This document shows positions 1 to 9,629 of a DNA stretch of 16,637 nt, piece by piece. Below the pieces are notes generated by a model. That model saw nothing but the letters and a program-made list of their open reading frames with translations. It was not told where the DNA came from and searched no databases. Position 1 is the first letter of the stretch; the number at the start of each line of letters is the position of its first letter. This DNA comes from Funneliformis mosseae (lineage: Eukaryota; Glomeromycota; Glomeromycetes; Glomerales; Glomeraceae): NCBI GenBank assembly GCA_910592005.1, contig CAJVPP010002035.1:1-16637 (forward strand), read 5' to 3'. The position numbers and the translations under genes were made by a program.

Positions 1-84
1 AATTCGTTATAGCGTTAACGAAGATTCTTATAACGAAGTCCTGATCGGCTGAATCGGCAACTTCGTTATATCGAGGTGTGACTG
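1..84. mobile_element. Right end of a Tc1/mariner/pogo-like DNA element (truncated by window edge)
   Basis: Read on the minus strand from position 84, the terminus is CAGTCACACCTCGATATAAC, directly preceded by TA (85-86 on plus). A CAGT start plus a TA target site is typical of Tc1/mariner and pogo/Tigger termini. Inside, an 11 bp perfect inverted repeat (29-39 and 60-70, core TATAACGAAGT) encloses a 20 nt loop, and the motif TTCGTTA recurs at 4-10 and 63-69. No transposase is visible because the rest of the element lies to the left. It could equally be a non-autonomous derivative. The family call is an inference from the terminus alone. Confidence 0.55.
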
Positions 85-146
85 TAATTCAGCAATGATC
101 TATAAATACAGATCATAGTATTTTTTTTAAGAAGTTTCAGTAAGAA

Positions 147-296
147 ATATGCAAAAATGCATATTGGCTAATTTTTTATATTGCATATTTGTGCAGATAT
201 GCAAAAATGTATATCGGTTAATTTTTTATACTGTATATTTGCGCAGATATGCAAAAATATATATTGGCTAATATTTTATATTGCATATTTATACAG
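147..296. repeat. Tandem repeat, 3 x 50 bp
   Basis: Three consecutive 50 bp units (147-196, 197-246, 247-296) begin ATATGCAAAAAT and end near TTTGTGCAG. They differ from each other mostly by transitions. Each carries a GCATAT / ATATGC pair, giving weak internal symmetry. There is no coding potential. Confidence 0.9.
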
Positions 297-623
297 ATTC
301 ATGAAAATGTAATCTTCTGAATAAAACATCTGTGATAACCTCAAAAATTCAAACAGTCGTAATTTTTCAAATATGAATATACTTCAATCTGCAAAAATTC
401 AATACATCAAATAGAATCTATAAACATAATAAACTTTCAGATAAACTAAAATTTAACTTTTTCAAGGTTTATTTAATTAAACTAAAACTTTGAAATTTTT
501 TTTTAAAAAAAAGTTTTTCTTTTTTTTTCTTTCATACACTAACTAAAGTTTTTATAATAAACTATATTCTAATGATAACTTCGCCAGCCAGTCAAGCCTA
601 ATAATACTTTAACTGACAGAATA
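297..623. other. AT-rich spacer, no gene seen
   Basis: This stretch holds homopolymer A and T runs (about 488-540) and no reading frame with protein-like composition on either strand. No terminal repeats were recognised in it. Confidence 0.6.
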
Positions 624-626
624 TTA

Positions 627-2027
627 AAGCTCTGAACAGTTCAGATTAATCTGAAAATTTTCAGTTCAGATCAACTTCGGTTTGGTTTCAGATTGCAAAA
701 ATTCAATCTGAAAATTTTCAGTTCAGTTCAAATTTTTTTCAGATTATAAATCTAATCTGAACTGAAAAAAATCTGAACTGAACTGAAAATTTTGGATTAA
801 TCTGAAATTTCAGATCATTTGAAACAATAAAAGAATCATTCAATTAAAATGAAATTATCGTTCTAAACGAATGATAAGAAAATTATTCGATTGAAACAAT
901 CAAATTATCATTCCAAACGAACAATAAAAAAATTCGTTCGATTGGAATGATGAAATTATCGTTCTAAATGAATGATAAAGAATCGTTCAATTAGAATGAT
1001 GAAATTATCATTCTAAACGAACGATAAGAAAATCATTTGATTAGAACGATCAAATTATTGTTCTAAATAAATGATAAAAAAATCGTTTAATTAGAACGAT
1101 CAAATTATCGTTTTAAACGAATGATAAAAATTTGTTTGATTGGAATAATGAAATTATTGTTCTAAATGAACGATAAAGAATCGTTCGATTGGAACAATAA
1201 AATTATTATTCTAAATGAACGATAAGAAATCGTTTGATTAGAATGATCAAATTATCATTCCAAATGAATGATAAAAGAATCATTTGTTTGAAACGATCAA
1301 ATTATCGTTCCAAATGAACAATAAGAAAATCATTTGATTAGAATAATCAAAATATCATTCTAAATAAACAATAAGAAAATCATTCGATTGGAACGATCAA
1401 ATTATCATTCTAAACAAACGATAAGAAAATCGTTCAATTGAAATGATCAAATTATCATTCTAAATGAATGATAAGAAAATTATTTGATTGAAACGATCAA
1501 ATTATCATTCTAAACGAATGATATAAAAATCGTTCAATTGGAACGATCAAATTATCGTTCTAAATGAATGATAAGAAAACCGTTTAATTAGAATGATCAA
1601 ATTATCATTCTAAACAAACGATAAAAGAATTGTTTATTTAGAACGATGAAATTATCATTTTAAATGAACAATAAGAAAATCGTTCGATTGGAACAATGAA
1701 ATTATTATTCCAAATGAATAATAAAAGAATCATTCATTTGAAACGATGAAATTATTGTTTCAAACAATCAATAAGAAAATCATTCAATTAGAATGATCAA
1801 ATTATCGTTTCAAATGAACGATAAAGAATTGTTCATTTGGAATGATGAAATTATCATTCTAAACAATCCAAAATTTTCAGTTCAGTTCAGATTTTTACCA
1901 GTTTACGATTCGGTTCAATTTTGAATTAGCATTTTTAAGATTTTTAATCTGAACTGAACTGAACTGAAATTTTTAGTTCAGTTTCAGATTGGCCTATAAT
2001 CCAGACTGAACTGAACCGTTCAGAGCA
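627..2027. mobile_element. TIR-bounded non-autonomous element carrying a satellite core
   Basis: The left end reads AAGCTCTGAACAGTTCAG and the reverse complement of the right end reads TGCTCTGAACGGTTCAG, so the two ends form imperfect inverted repeats. TTA stands outside both (624-626 and 2028-2030), a plausible 3 bp target duplication of the kind PIF/Harbinger elements make. The subterminal zones (about 640-812 and 1868-2020) are full of TCAGTTCAG and CTGAACTGA in both orientations and could fold extensively. The interior is a 50 bp tandem array; no transposase is encoded. It ends about 40 bp from the stop of the neighbouring transposase gene. Superfamily and exact ends are inference. Confidence 0.55.
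813..1866. repeat. About 21 copies of a 50 bp palindromic satellite
   Basis: The array has a 50 bp period (49-51 in individual copies) with a consensus like AATTATCGTTCTAAACGAAT followed by GATAAGAAAATCGTTCGATT and GGAACGATCA. Each unit holds two small imperfect palindromes, ATCGTTC...GAAYGAT and ATCGTTC...GAACGAT. Copies differ mostly at the CpG positions, where CG alternates with TG or CA. This is not a CRISPR array: there are no unique spacers and the variation runs through the whole unit. Confidence 0.92.
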
Positions 2028-2252
2028 TTACGGAATATCTAGTGTCTTTTTATTAGAACATATATTTATTTAGTAAAAATTATTTTCTTTATCAAACCTC
2101 GGTACGATATGTGCTTCTTGACTAATAGAACCAATCAGAATTGTACTATATTCTTTCATGTAAAATAGTTGTGAACAACCATAAAGCTCAGGTTCTATTT
2201 GGTCAATATCAAACCAGCGAATAAGAGCAAGTTCATATAGTTCTTTGAATGA

Positions 2253-2347
2253 CTCTCAAAAAAATTTAAATAGTAACAATACCTAAAAGATGTTCTGATA
2301 TCTATTAAAGAAAAAATTGCATTCAACATTCTTTAAAATTTACTTAC
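2253..2347 (-). other. Putative last intron of the Plavaka-like gene
   Basis: The donor GTAAGT (2347-2342) follows a codon for Lys. The acceptor AG at 2254-2253 precedes a frame that reads SFKELYELALIRWFD, and the join is in phase. The intron is 95 bp and full of stops. Confidence 0.6.
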
Positions 2348-2737
2348 TTTTCCATACCATACGCCTTCATCTGAGTTGTATTGATCTTAATCTTCTGTAG
2401 GATTTACCACTACATTACTGAACTATTCTTTGCCCTAGTACCCTTCAGAAGTTCTTAAAATCTTACCACTTTCCAAATGAACTGATTCATAAATTTTAAT
2501 ATAAAACTTGTCACTTTCAGAATCCTGTGAAGAAGTATCTAGAAAAATATCTAGAGCTAAAATTATTTGGGATAATTCTTCGATAAAATTCATATGTGGC
2601 AGATTTTCTGATTTCTTAAAGTCCTTTATTTTTTGATCAATAGCATTTAGATGTAACTCCCAAAGAATTTTTCCAAATCCTTCAGTTTTATGTTGAACAA
2701 CTTTAGGAATCGCCAGAGAAAATTCACTACATTTTGC

Positions 2738-2800
2738 CTATAATATTAATATACTAAATTAAAGATTAATTATATTTGATTATTTGGAATATAATGATAT
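2738..2800 (-). other. Possible intron of the Plavaka-like gene with altered donor
   Basis: The acceptor TTATAG (ending 2738) precedes a coding-like frame. The matching donor position reads AG|ATATCATT, where GTATCATT would be expected, a single G-to-A change at 2800. The join is also out of phase by one, so this reading is tentative. Confidence 0.35.
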
Positions 2801-3114
2801 CTGTTCAGATTTATACTAATAGTGTTTATTAATTGACGCATCACATTTTTCCTGTTAGAAGACCGGTAAGGATTTTTGACATAATACTTGTGAAGAGTCT
2901 CATAAGTTTCTGTTGACAACCCATTTAATGCTCTATATTTGTAAATTGCAGGGATTAACAAAATCAGATTAGTTATGAGAATATATTTACAATTAACTAA
3001 TATACAGTTATCTGTATGATATCGCTAACTATACAGTTTAGGAAAACTACATGTCATCGATAATAATGAAAAGAATATTCTCTTAAAGTCAATAGTCCAA
3101 TCAATAATTAATTT

Positions 3115-3182
3115 CTGTTAACAGAATTTGTTAATATTTTGCTAATTTTAACTAAGTTTTAACTAAAAATATAATCAATTAC
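3115..3182 (-). other. Putative intron of the Plavaka-like gene
   Basis: The donor GTAATTG starts at 3182, directly after ...KKFE. The acceptor TTAACAG ends at 3115. The 68 bp is AT-rich with stops in the open frame. The exon beyond it resumes protein-like sequence (WTIDFKRIFFSLL). Confidence 0.6.
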
Positions 3183-3566
3183 CTCAAATTTTTTTATATC
3201 ATTTTCTGTATATGATACTTTTCTGCTCGTCATATATATTTTACTAAATTTTGAATAAAGTTCACAAAGTTCATTGCATATTATTTCATTCCATTTGTCA
3301 AAGATATCATCCAGAGCAAAAAGAGTGATTTTCATTATATTTTGATAATCTGATGCAGTAGTCATTTTTAAATGACCTAGTTTACTTATCGGCGTAAGAC
3401 CAGAAAAATGAGAAATATTACAAAGATGATCATTAAAAACTTTCTGTAACTCTGTTCCTCTGACTTCTTTTAGAATATCCTGTATAAATTCTAGTTGGTA
3501 TTTAAAGAGCCCAAGATCAATGTGATACATCCGATCAGGAACGAGGCTTCGTAAATATTCAAATTT

Positions 3567-3638
3567 CTGTAAAATTTTATCAAAGTTCAGTTTAATTAAT
3601 TTAAATATGCAAATATTTTATTAAAAGGTAATATTTAC
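3567..3638 (-). other. Putative intron of the Plavaka-like gene
   Basis: The donor GTAAATATT starts at 3638 and the acceptor TTTTACAG ends at 3567, giving a 72 bp intron. Downstream the frame reads FEYLRSLVPDRMYHIDLG, joining the two best conserved halves of the transposase. Confidence 0.6.
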
Positions 3639-5120
3639 AAAAATTTCTAAAACGCGTTTTCAACAGAATGCACAGAAAAGTCCTTTTCTTAGCCTCTTCG
3701 TATAACTTTTTTGTTTTTATGAGTTCTGAGAGACATATTATCTAATGTGATACTCATATTATTTAGATCATTTCGCGAGACCATACAAGTATGATATGGC
3801 ATTTTACTTCAGGCTGACTTATATGTTGCTGTTATTTTATTTGCTTCAAACATATCTGAAATAAAAAATGATATGTGAGCTGCAAACACATAGGCTGTCC
3901 TTTGACTCCAAAATATAACCCATTGAATTTCTCTAACAGTAGTCAAAGCATGATATCAAAACATTTATGGAATATTTTACATTGTAAAATTCTGAATGAT
4001 TCAGAAGTTATGATTCCTGAATCCTGTATCTTAGACAAAAACCCTAAAAGAACTTTAGCTTCTGGTAGGTTTTGAAACCAATTTGAAAGGTTCTTAAGTG
4101 TTAAAAATACTGGGTGTCCAGATGTTTTTCCAAGTCCATCAAAGGTCATTACATCTGAATACAAAATAATAGATAACAGGCGATTTAAAGGTAGAAGAAT
4201 TTTTTCCATTTTCAGCCACCAGTTATACTCAAATAATTCTCTGAATATTCTTTCGTTATCATCCTTTCTCAGGTTTCCTTTATGAACAAATTTTATCAGC
4301 TACTTCTGAATACTGTAAAATTGTCTGAATTGCATAAAAAATTGGTCGATAATAGAGGATAAAATCAATTCCGTTATAACTTGTAATATTTTTCTTTAAA
4401 ATTTAGCAAAGGTGAATTGATTTGATTAAGGTAATCTTTACTATTTTTCATCAAACTTGGCAATGAAGAGATTTTCAAATTGCTATATTTATTGAAAAAT
4501 TTTATTATTTTATCACCAATCTTATTAAAAACATTACCCTCTATTATTAACTCCATAAAATTGTAATACGCATCATTTGACCACATCGCTATATGCTCTG
4601 GTCTATTTTTTCCTTCGATAGCACCTAAAGCATTATCAAAAGATGCTCCTTGAAGATCTTCAGAGTTAAAATCATGATCAATATCCGTTCGTAAGTTTAT
4701 TTCCATTTCTTTTATATTTTCTTCTATGTTATTTTCGTTCTTTGATTCAATTTGATTTTGTATATAATAATTCTGTAGTTTGCTTTCATGGATTTCATCT
4801 ACTACATCCACTATATCAACATGTGATGTGAAGTTTTCTGCAAAAGAAGGCAAAGTTGACCCCAGTCATCTTGTAATCAGTGTGTTCCATAAGCTTGAAT
4901 TATACTTCAGACTTTATGTTGATTTCTGTGATTCTGATGTTTGGAAAAGCGATGTTTTATTATGATATACGGCATTAGCATGTCATGTTAATCTACTTGA
5001 GAATGAAAAAACTCTCTTACAAATTTTGCAAAGAAATTTACCCATTGGAACTAAAATACATGAAATATTTTTCAATTATAAATCAACGATTTATTGAGAA
5101 AAATTCATTATGATGATTTA

Positions 5121-5250
5121 GATGATATTAAATAATTTTTACTTTAATTAATCCAGCTGATATTTTTAAATAATTTCTAAATATTTTTACTTTAATTGAT
5201 CCAGATGATATTTTTAAATAATTTCAAAGTACTTTTAACTTTAATTGATT
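5121..5250. repeat. Tandem repeat, about 3 x 48 bp, between divergent pseudogenes
   Basis: A partial unit (5121-5158), a full 48 bp unit (5159-5206) and a third (5207-5250) share ACTTTAATTGATCCAGATG and GATATTTTTAAATAATTTC. The array sits in the 458 bp between the two divergent start codons (5045 minus, 5504 plus), where promoter elements would lie. Confidence 0.75.
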
Positions 5251-5992
5251 ATTTTTGAGGTTTTACATCAAATTCCTCTGACATATTATTTTATATATTT
5301 AAGGCATGAAAGTCAATAATCTCTAATGATAATTTTTCTTGAATTAATTCTTTCTTTACTTATATATAATGATATTTTCTAAATAATTTTTTATTCAATA
5401 TGCTAAACAATAAAAAAGGAAAAAATAGGTTACATGAAAATGAAGAAATATCTGTAGAAATAGTGCAAATGTAAAAAAAACCTATTACAAATAGTTTTTA
5501 TAAATGATGACTTGTAGCAAAAAATCAAATAAAAAAGAGCAAGCAGGTTCGTATAAAAATTTATGCGAACAAATACCTGCTTTTGAGAAAGACTAAGAAA
5601 CTTTGTCAACCAACCTATCAATAAATGATATTAACATAGAGCAGAGAAAATCAATCAAATCATTAACAAGTGACATAGATATAAGGTACAAAAAATTAAC
5701 TGAACGAGAGCCTATAGACATGGAACTCGACAATGATTATTTTGATGATACCTTTAGAGACTCTGAAAAAGATCATAGTTCAATTGCTACTAAAGTTTTA
5801 ACAACCTCACGAGGACTTGTGTCATCAACAAGCCTTATGAAAAAGGAATTTGATGTTACTATGGGTCTTTTTGATGCGAAAATTACCTCATTGTACAAAC
5901 TTTGTAAGTATATTAGCAATAAGCAACAGAAAAACAGTAAAGCCTTGAAAAGACTTGTTGTACTTGATGAACTTTTAGAAGAATTTTGGAAT

Positions 5993-6036
5993 GTGAGTAA
6001 TTTAATATATTTAATAGTATTATTTTGACCTTTAAG
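5993..6036 (+). other. Putative short intron in the 5504-6909 gene
   Basis: The donor GTGAGT (5993-5998) follows EEFWN and an acceptor AG lies at 6035-6036, giving 44 bp. The following frame YLKDYYDF is offset, so either the junction is slightly different or an indel lies beside it. Confidence 0.45.
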
Positions 6037-6236
6037 ATACTTAAAAGATTACTATGATTTTATAGCACGCATACAGGAAAGTAATTAAGAAATTATTACC
6101 AAATGTTTTATTTTCTTCTATTAGCAAATTTTGTAATATATTAGAAGAATTTCTCTCTGAACATGCTGCCTATTTTATTGAAAGTATCGGCAGAAACAGT
6201 TGGATTTCTATGTTCAAAGATAAGTTGTTATCAGAA

Positions 6237-6311
6237 GTAAGTTGAAATCCTAAAACTTTTAAAGAACTTCAAAAAATTATGATATTATTTCTTATATTTT
6301 TACATTTTTAG
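6237..6311 (+). other. Putative intron in the 5504-6909 gene
   Basis: The donor GTAAGT (6237-6242) follows KDKLLSE. A pyrimidine-rich stretch ends in TTTTTAG at 6311 and exon 3 resumes in phase 0. This is a 75 bp AT-rich intron of normal fungal form. Confidence 0.75.
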
Positions 6312-7008
6312 ATTAAAAATAAATGTTATAGCAAACTTAATGATATCACGGCAAGTATCCGCCATGCATTATTTATTAATTTTGGAGATAAATTAGATTA
6401 CATAGATAATAACACATCGGCTGCTAAGATTGTTGAATGGAAATCAAGTGAAAAAATGAAGGATGCTTACAATGCATTTTTTTATGACAATAAAATACTT
6501 ATAGAAATAAGTTACATGGTATTTAAATAGTACAAAAATCAGGAACTTTCAACAACATATTGCATATACATTATCACTATATGTGACATTCTCTTAAATC
6601 TGAAAAGTCTTGAGATAAAATGTAACGATAAGTCTGTAGTGAAATGAGTGAATGCCTTCTTGGTAACTATATTTACAGTATTTCATATTCCAAATACTTC
6701 GTTCATATTAAAATACATATAACTTTGAAAATATTTATTAAACAACATGTATATAAAAATAATAGTCCCCTTACGCTGAAAATTATGGAGCAGATAGCTG
6801 AAGAGGAAGCTGAAGCTGCTGCTGCACAAAAAAAATGAACCAAATTGTCATCACAAGTTACAGAAAGCAAAATAATAGTGGAAGATGACGACAATTATGA
6901 CAACTTAGTAAGCTATAATTTGTTAATAATCACTATACTTTGATTTACTTTTTTGTTATAGTAACCAATTAACAAATATTATATATTATTAGATTTCTGG
7001 GCTTGATC

Positions 7009-7034
7009 AAAATTTCTAAAATCTTAGAAGTTTT
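7009..7034. repeat. Small hairpin, 11 bp arms
   Basis: AAAATTTCTAA (7009-7019) pairs with TTAGAAGTTTT (7024-7034) with one mismatch and a 4 nt loop. It lies about 100 bp beyond the end of the 5504-6909 pseudogene. A termination or processing role cannot be shown. Confidence 0.4.
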
Positions 7035-7105
7035 GCTACGCTAATCATATTAGTTTTTTTTTGTTAGATACAGTATATTATAAAATGATATTATTATTAT
7101 TATAT

Positions 7106-7310
7106 AAACTTTGAAGATCTATTCTATAAAATTCTGTATATAATTTTAATAACACAAAATTTTAAAGATTAATATTATAAAAATTTGCGTATAACTTTAA
7201 TAACCTGAAAATTTCAAAGATTTATTCTATAAAATTCTGCATATAATTTTAATATCATGAAATTTTAAAGATTTATCCTATAATATTTTGCATATAATTT
7301 TAATAATCTG
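7106..7310. repeat. Tandem repeat, 4 x 50-52 bp
   Basis: Units at 7106-7155, 7156-7207, 7208-7259 and 7260-7310 share the form AAATTTTAAAGATTTATTCT followed by ATAAAATTCTGCATATAATT. They differ by scattered substitutions and 1-2 bp indels. No coding potential is seen. Confidence 0.85.
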
Positions 7311-7430
7311 AAAACATGTACAGAAACTATAAAATTTTTTTCCAAAGTTTGGTGTTATGTCTTAAGATCTACATATAAAAATTAATTCGCAGACCTCTGC
7401 AAATCTGTGACCTAAAAATTTTCCCGATGA

Positions 7431-8864
7431 TTACGCTATTTGAAAGTTATTATAATTAGCATTGGTATTAGAAGCGTTGTTATTGAATGTAGGTTGAGTA
7501 GTAATAAGTTGGGTTGAAACAATTCCAAATTCTATGTTTCCTATTTTGGCTATATTAAAGATATTAGATGTATTAGATTCTTATAAATATAATTTACTAT
7601 TATTTTGTATTGTATTATTTCCAGTTTCAAATCTAGAAGAGGGGTTAGAACTTCCAGTATTTGTACTCGATGAGGAATTCATATTTGAAGGATTATTAGA
7701 TTAGAAAGGATTGGAGATATTTTCAGTTGCTTTGAACATGATCTGCTTCAGTTTAGTTACTTTAGAAGTATTGATAAGATTCTCAATAGAAATAAATGCA
7801 ATGGTAGTTCTCAACTTTCTAATAATCGTTTGATTAAAGATATTTGAAGTACTTGAATTTGACTAATATTCTTTATGTTCAAAAGAGGATGAAATATTAT
7901 GAAAACCTGTAATTGAATTATCAATTTTTAGACCTTTATCTTTTGACTGAGAATAAATTATCTCAGTTGTAGTTTCTACTATCTCGTTACCACTATGTCT
8001 AAAATTTGGACTATCAATTGGGAAATATTCAAAATTCTCTTTTACAATTCTATCTACTTCAGCTTTATTAAAATTATAAGGACTATTAAGATATACTTGA
8101 TCGTTATCTGATTCAATATCTGAATTATCTAAAATTACGATTTCTTGAGAAGAAGCTTTGATAGTAGTAAACTGAGATGATTGAGGCTGAAGCTGGCTAA
8201 TTTCAGGCTCTGTATCTGTATTTGATAGTCTTCCAGATGTCTTTTCTGTGCTTATAAAAATATTTAAAGTATTTCTTCTTCTAGTAAGTTATATAGAAGA
8301 AGTATAAGACCTTCTGTCTCTAAGTTGATGTGTCTATTGAAGTTGAGAATTGCCCAATTTCTAACTAGTGTTATCTTTCTTTAAAGAAGTTACATTTAAT
8401 TTCTCTTGTAATGAATAATTGTTGTAGATAATTGAAGACTGTATTCATGCAATAAATGGAGAAAGATTATTTATAAAACAATCAGTATCTATAAATACTG
8501 AAATTAATTGAGTAATCAGGGGTAATTCAGTTACAGTAGGATTATATTTGTAACTTTGAGTTAGAACACTAATCTGAGCAACAAGGGTCCTAAAAAGATC
8601 ATGATCATTTAGATATGAATTAAACTCAGGAACAGTTTGACTAATAATAATAAAAAGGTTAAGAATAATGCCAGTATATCTATATGCTTTAAATTGGAGC
8701 TGATACCAATTCCACAGATTTTTAAAGTTTTCTGGTTCTGGGATATAAAGAGGATAACAAATTAAACAAGATAAATCTCTTTCAAGAAGTTCCTTTAGAT
8801 CAATTTCTGGTCTGTGACTGAGGTTGTGTAGTTGGTTCTTTTGTCTAAACTTATTTAAATTCAT
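7431..8864 (-). pseudogene. Gag-like frame of an LTR retroelement, riddled with stops
   Basis: One continuous frame runs 477 codons from ATG 8864 to TAA 7433. It is interrupted by TGA at 8447, TAG 8363, TAG 8336, TAA 8291, TAG 7865, TAA 7703 and TAA 7583 (first bases, minus strand), with no frameshift at all. The N-terminal third (MNLNKFRQKNQLHNL onward) is structured-looking, with a Trp/Tyr-rich segment NLWNWYQLQFKAYRYTG. The rest is low-complexity Ser/Asn/Gln/Thr, as in many fungal Gag proteins. No zinc knuckle, protease or reverse transcriptase follows. The Gag call rests mainly on position: it starts about 30 bp inside a candidate primer-binding site and LTR. It might be another unstructured protein. 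Confidence 0.5.
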
Positions 8865-8895
8865 AATTCTTAACTTTTCTTAAAAGTTTTTATTT

Positions 8896-8912
8896 CCTGG
8901 CAGGAATCACCA
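8896..8912 (-). promoter_or_regulatory. Candidate primer-binding site
   Basis: On the minus strand TGGTGATTCCTGCCAGG begins with TGG, complementary to a tRNA 3' CCA, and lies between the candidate LTR and the ATG at 8864. I could not match it to a specific tRNA, and the gap to the LTR edge is larger than usual. Confidence 0.3.
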
Positions 8913-8927
8913 AATTATCATCAGATT

Positions 8928-9589
8928 TGTTTTCGTTTATCTTAACGTTTAAGTTGAAAGGCTACAGCAACTAATTCTACACGTTGGAGTTTCTGACCTT
9001 AGAATTTTCTCTAAGTCTTACAGGTATCTGTTATACTTAAATCAACTCGGCAATTTATCACATCTTAGAATTTAAGATATGTTAATTAAACTCATAATAA
9101 TGAACTCAATAGCAAGTTAGTGTAGGTATCACAACAATCCTAAGTGAAGGATAACATTGAAGGAAAAAGTAGTTTGTATGGATTTAAATTGATTCCTTTA
9201 TTTATAACTTGAAACTCGTATGAAACTTATAAACTTATAACTGAGTTAATTTACAACTTAAGCAAAAGCTATTCTATTTATACAAAATGACTTTGCTATG
9301 GCTAACTACTTATTACGTTATAAATTAACTAAATATAGATATATGTCTCAATAAAAATATACTTAAATATAATAAAATAATAAAAATAATATAAATTATA
9401 AAAATAATAAAAAGAAATAAATAAATTACAGATGTTAAAGAAATTACAGATGAAATAGAGTAAACAGAATAAACAGACTGTTTAAAAAATACAGAAATAA
9501 CAAGCATATCAGGTAAAACAGAAATTATTGCTGATCACTGTTTGACACAGTAGTGACATCATCTAATGTGAGGTTATCATTAATTGACA
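8928..9589 (-). mobile_element. Candidate 5' LTR
   Basis: Read on the minus strand the segment starts TGTCAATTAATGATAACC and ends AAAACA, fitting TG...CA. Inside are TATAAATAG (9282-9274) and AATAAA (9202-9197), about 75 bp apart, as for a promoter and polyadenylation signal bracketing an R region. No matching 3' LTR is in the window, so the ends are guesses and the copy would be a truncated element. The right part (9340-9430) is nearly pure A/T. Confidence 0.4.
9274..9282 (-). promoter_or_regulatory. TATA box in candidate LTR
   Basis: TATAAATAG on the minus strand, about 410 bp upstream of the gag-like ATG and 75 bp upstream of AATAAA at 9202. Confidence 0.4.
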
Positions 9590-9629
9590 GATCCTATGTG
9601 ATATTTGGAGTTACAATTTCTTCTGTTGA

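Larger units (their letters stand above)
2070..5045 (-). pseudogene. Decayed Plavaka-like transposase gene
   Basis: It would encode a DDE-type (RNase H fold) DNA transposase of the fungal Plavaka group. From ATG at 5045, residues C6-X2-C9-X12-H22-X5-H28 form a C2H2 finger. An acidic linker follows (to about 4620), then a block ending at 4374. Two conserved blocks are clear: 4209-3946 with LYSDVMTFDGLGKTSGHP, and 3530-3159 with MYHIDLGLFKYQLEF. These were matched to Plavaka proteins from memory. Further blocks lie at 2961-2801 and 2737-2348, and a C-terminal exon runs from 2252 to TAA at 2070. Introns are listed separately. It is broken by frameshifts near 4380, 4290 and 3880. In-frame stops include TGA inside the finger (Arg expected), TAA in the linker, TAG at a probable Trp near 3025, and TAG, TAG, TAA between 2450 and 2385. 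A full product would be about 900 residues. Element termini were not found. Confidence 0.82.
5504..6909 (+). pseudogene. Broken intron-containing gene of unrecognised family
   Basis: I do not recognise a named domain, though the text resembles a family I associate with Glomeromycotina genomes. From ATG 5504 the frame reads MMTCSKKSNKKEQAGSYK, hits TAA at 5594 (Gln would fit), and continues open to 5992 with a charged, helical-looking region (LKRLVVLDELLEEFWN). After a short intron comes YLKDYYDFIARIQES, a frameshift near 6088, then LSEHAAYFIESIGRNSWISM. A clean intron (6237-6311) leads to exon 3 (IKNKCYSKLNDITASIRHAL), which meets TAG at 6528. The same frame stays protein-like to 6644, shifts by one, and ends in an acidic/alanine tail (EEEAEAAAAQKK) broken by TGA at 6836-6838. 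Spliced length would be about 420 residues. No signal peptide or membrane segment is apparent. Confidence 0.65.

Noticed and set aside
813..1866. CRISPR array
   Set aside because: The whole 50 bp unit repeats with no unique spacers, and the surroundings are eukaryotic.
6703..6894. Minus-strand Ser/Ile-rich frame
   Set aside because: Antisense of the acidic alanine-rich tail of the 5504-6909 pseudogene; low complexity.
9325..9507. Minus-strand Ile/Leu-rich frame in the candidate LTR
   Set aside because: Arises from A/T-only sequence and has no other coding signature.
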